Below are positions 3,922 to 5,573 of a stretch of 5,573 nucleotides of DNA, piece after piece. The DNA lies in contig JADZBY010000371.1 of the NCBI GenBank assembly GCA_020851855.1, positions 1 to 5,573 of the forward strand, in the 5' to 3' direction. How positions within the stretch are numbered: position 1 is the first letter of the stretch; each line of letters starts with the position of its first letter. The position numbers were made by a program, and so were the translations under genes. Source of the DNA: Anaerolineae bacterium. GTDB taxonomy: Bacteria; Chloroflexota; Anaerolineae; Aggregatilineales; UBA2796. The notes under the pieces are model-generated. The model did not search any database and was not told the DNA's origin. It saw only the letters and a list, made by a program, of their open reading frames with translations.

Positions 3922-5573
3922 ATGCCATCAGCACTCGAAAAACTGGTCAAGATTCTGCGGCTCGAAACGGATACGGGCTGCCAGGACAAAGCGGTCATCG
4001 GCGGGCTGCGTTCGTTTGGGCAGAACTGGCTGCCGGAAGCGCACGCCCAGGCCCGCAAGCCGGAACATCATGTCCTGGCGGAAGAACTGGTCGATCTGCT
4101 GGGCCGGTACGCGGCCATCCCGACGCCCGAAGAGCGGCAGAGCATGATCAGATACATGCTGGGCCGCGTCACGGGGCGGATTCCCATGCCGCCCGAATGG
4201 CAGGCCCGCGTGCGCGAGCTTGCGGACCAGGAACCGCAGCCCGAACCGGCGGAACAGGCGCAGCCGGCGCAACCGCCCCCCCCTGCCGAGCCGGAAATCG
4301 CGCCCCCGCCGCCGTCTCCGGAGCCGCAGGCCGTCGCGTACGAGCCTATCGCCGCTCCGCCCGACGCGCCGCGCGAGCAATCGCCCGCCAACGCGATGGG
4401 CGACGAGCCAGCGCCCGTCATGGAAGCCCCGCCGGACGAAGAATCCGCGCTGCCTGCCGAGGACATGCCGCTGGCCACGCCCGAAACCGCCGCCGGCGCG
4501 ACCCAGCCGGATGTGCTGGCCGAAGCGCTCGACATCGAGGTGCGCCCCGCCCTGGAACCGCCGCGCGCCGCCCGCCCGCAGCGACGCCGCCGTGGTGAGC
4601 GCAACCCGGAGCGCGAAGCCGCCTTCTTCCGCGACCTGGAGCGCCCGGTCACGGATATGGAAGGCGTCGGGCCGAAGGTCGGGGAGAAGCTCGCCGCGCT
4701 GGGCCTTGAGACGGTCCGCGACTGGCTATACTTCTTCCCGCGCCGCTACGACGACTACTCGCGCATGTTGCCGCTCAACCGCGTCGGGCCGGGCATGGTC
4801 ATCACCGTGATCGGCGCGGTGCGCCAGGTGGCCGCCATCAAGGGGCGCAAGGGCCTCGACGTGCTCAACGTGACCATTGAGGATGGCACGGGCAGCCTGA
4901 CCGCCTCGTTCTTCAACCAGCTCTACCTGCGCAGTACGCTCGAAGTCGGCTCGCGCGTCGTGTTTAGCGGCAAGACGGGCCTGTACGGCGGCAAGATCAC
5001 GATGGACAACCCCGAATGGGAGTTCGTCGAGCAAGACGCGCTGCATACGCGCGGCATCGTGCCGGTGTACCCGCTGACCAAGGGCCTCGGCGCGCACAGT
5101 ATGCGCCGCCTGACGCGCAAAGTCGTTGACCGCTTCGTGCCGCAAATGCCCGACTTTGTGCCCGAAGCCGTGCTGGAGCGCGTCGATCTCGCCGACCTGA
5201 GCTGGGCGCTGCGCCAGATGCACATGCCCGAATCGGAAGAGGCGCTCGCCCACGCCCGGCGGCGCATTGCCTTTGACGAATTGCTGCTGCTCCAACTCGC
5301 CGTGCTCGGCAACCGGCGCGAGTATCAGTCTTTGCCCGGCGCGGAGATGCCGGTCGATGATGCGTGGCTGGACGGCTTCCGGCTGGCGCTGCCTTTTGCC
5401 CTGACCGGCGCACAGGAGCGCGCCATCCAGGCCATCCGCGCCGACATGGCCCGTTCCTTGCCCATGAACCGGCTGTTGCAGGGCGACGTCGGCTCCGGCA
5501 AGACGGTGGTCGCCACGGCGGCGATGCTCTTCGCCGTGATCAATGGCTTCCAGGCCGCCGTCATGGCTCCCAC
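3922..5573 (+). CDS. recG: ATP-dependent DNA helicase RecG, N-terminal 550 residues (partial)
   Basis: The frame stays open from ATG 3922 to the window end. Residues 1-97 form a helical domain with KLVKILRLETDTGCQDKAVIGGL, like the RecG_N domain of Thermotoga and Deinococcus RecG. Residues about 98-218 are a Pro/Glu/Ala-rich, probably disordered linker with two PPPP runs (118-121, 128-131), followed by a basic patch RPQRRRRGER (218-227). The wedge region starts with MEGVGPKVGEKLAALGLETV (246-265) and FPRRYDDYS (272-280), then an OB-type stretch to about 372. Helicase motifs follow: ALTGAQERAI (493-502) and Walker A GDVGSGKT (521-528). RecG remodels stalled replication forks and Holliday junctions. 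About 370-400 residues (DEAH motif, second RecA lobe) lie outside, implying a protein of roughly 920 residues against 693 in E. coli. PriA shares motifs but lacks this wedge pattern. Confidence 0.93.
   Translation, partial: MPSALEKLVKILRLETDTGCQDKAVIGGLRSFGQNWLPEAHAQARKPEHHVLAEELVDLLGRYAAIPTPEERQSMIRYMLGRVTGRIPMPPEWQARVRELADQEPQPEPAEQAQPAQPPPPAEPEIAPPPPSPEPQAVAYEPIAAPPDAPREQSPANAMGDEPAPVMEAPPDEESALPAEDMPLATPETAAGATQPDVLAEALDIEVRPALEPPRAARPQRRRRGERNPEREAAFFRDLERPVTDMEGVGPKVGEKLAALGLETVRDWLYFFPRRYDDYSRMLPLNRVGPGMVITVIGAVRQVAAIKGRKGLDVLNVTIEDGTGSLTASFFNQLYLRSTLEVGSRVVFSGKTGLYGGKITMDNPEWEFVEQDALHTRGIVPVYPLTKGLGAHSMRRLTRKVVDRFVPQMPDFVPEAVLERVDLADLSWALRQMHMPESEEALAHARRRIAFDELLLLQLAVLGNRREYQSLPGAEMPVDDAWLDGFRLALPFALTGAQERAIQAIRADMARSLPMNRLLQGDVGSGKTVVATAAMLFAVINGFQAAVMAP

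Noticed and set aside
4220..4810. Out-of-frame + strand reading frame rich in Arg/Pro/Ser across the recG linker
   Set aside because: It is the alternative frame of GC-rich codons; the recG frame is uninterrupted and shows wedge and Walker A motifs.

Overview
This 5573-base window is GC-rich bacterial chromosome in which every supported gene reads on the + strand. The gene set (a DUF2568 membrane protein, two tandem DegV proteins, a RecG with a long N-terminal head) together with palindromic intergenic repeats of the CCTCACCCCC and GTAGGGACGAGGC types suggests a Chloroflexota bacterium, perhaps an Anaerolineae-like lineage. That placement is inference from gene content and style; no rRNA or other marker is present.

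Layout. Bases 1-228 hold the C-terminal end of 6-phosphogluconolactonase (pgl). An L-lactate dehydrogenase (263-1222, GTG start) and a small four-helix membrane protein of the YrdB/DUF2568 type (1248-1586) follow at short spacing, so the three probably form one transcription unit. A 389-base gene-free gap (1587-1975) is packed with hairpin-forming repeats, including a 43-base near-perfect palindrome and two related GGAGAGGGG hairpins. The edge of the last repeat creates a perfect TATAAT, and the probable leader downstream of it contains a separate bulged stem-loop.

Two DegV-family fatty-acid-binding genes follow (1976-2887 and 2884-3735), overlapping by an ATGA junction. The second keeps the family's signature motifs. 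The first keeps the fold's landmarks but has lost the Thr-Ser motif, the GGR motif and the C-terminal His, and it carries an 18-residue acidic tail. A 186-base gap with two copies of a second palindromic repeat family separates them from recG (3922 to past the window end). The recG product starts with a RecG_N-like helical domain, then a Pro/Glu/Ala-rich linker of about 120 residues, before the wedge domain; the window ends just after the Walker A motif.

How the genes fit together. Pgl acts in the oxidative pentose phosphate pathway and LDH in pyruvate/NADH balance, so the first unit is carbon metabolism. DegV proteins are known as acyl carriers for fatty acid kinase (FakA) in Firmicutes, but no FakA gene is present here. 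Nothing in the window is a clear new defence or mobile system. The best leads are the diverged/canonical DegV pair and the repeat-packed gap that may supply its promoter and leader.
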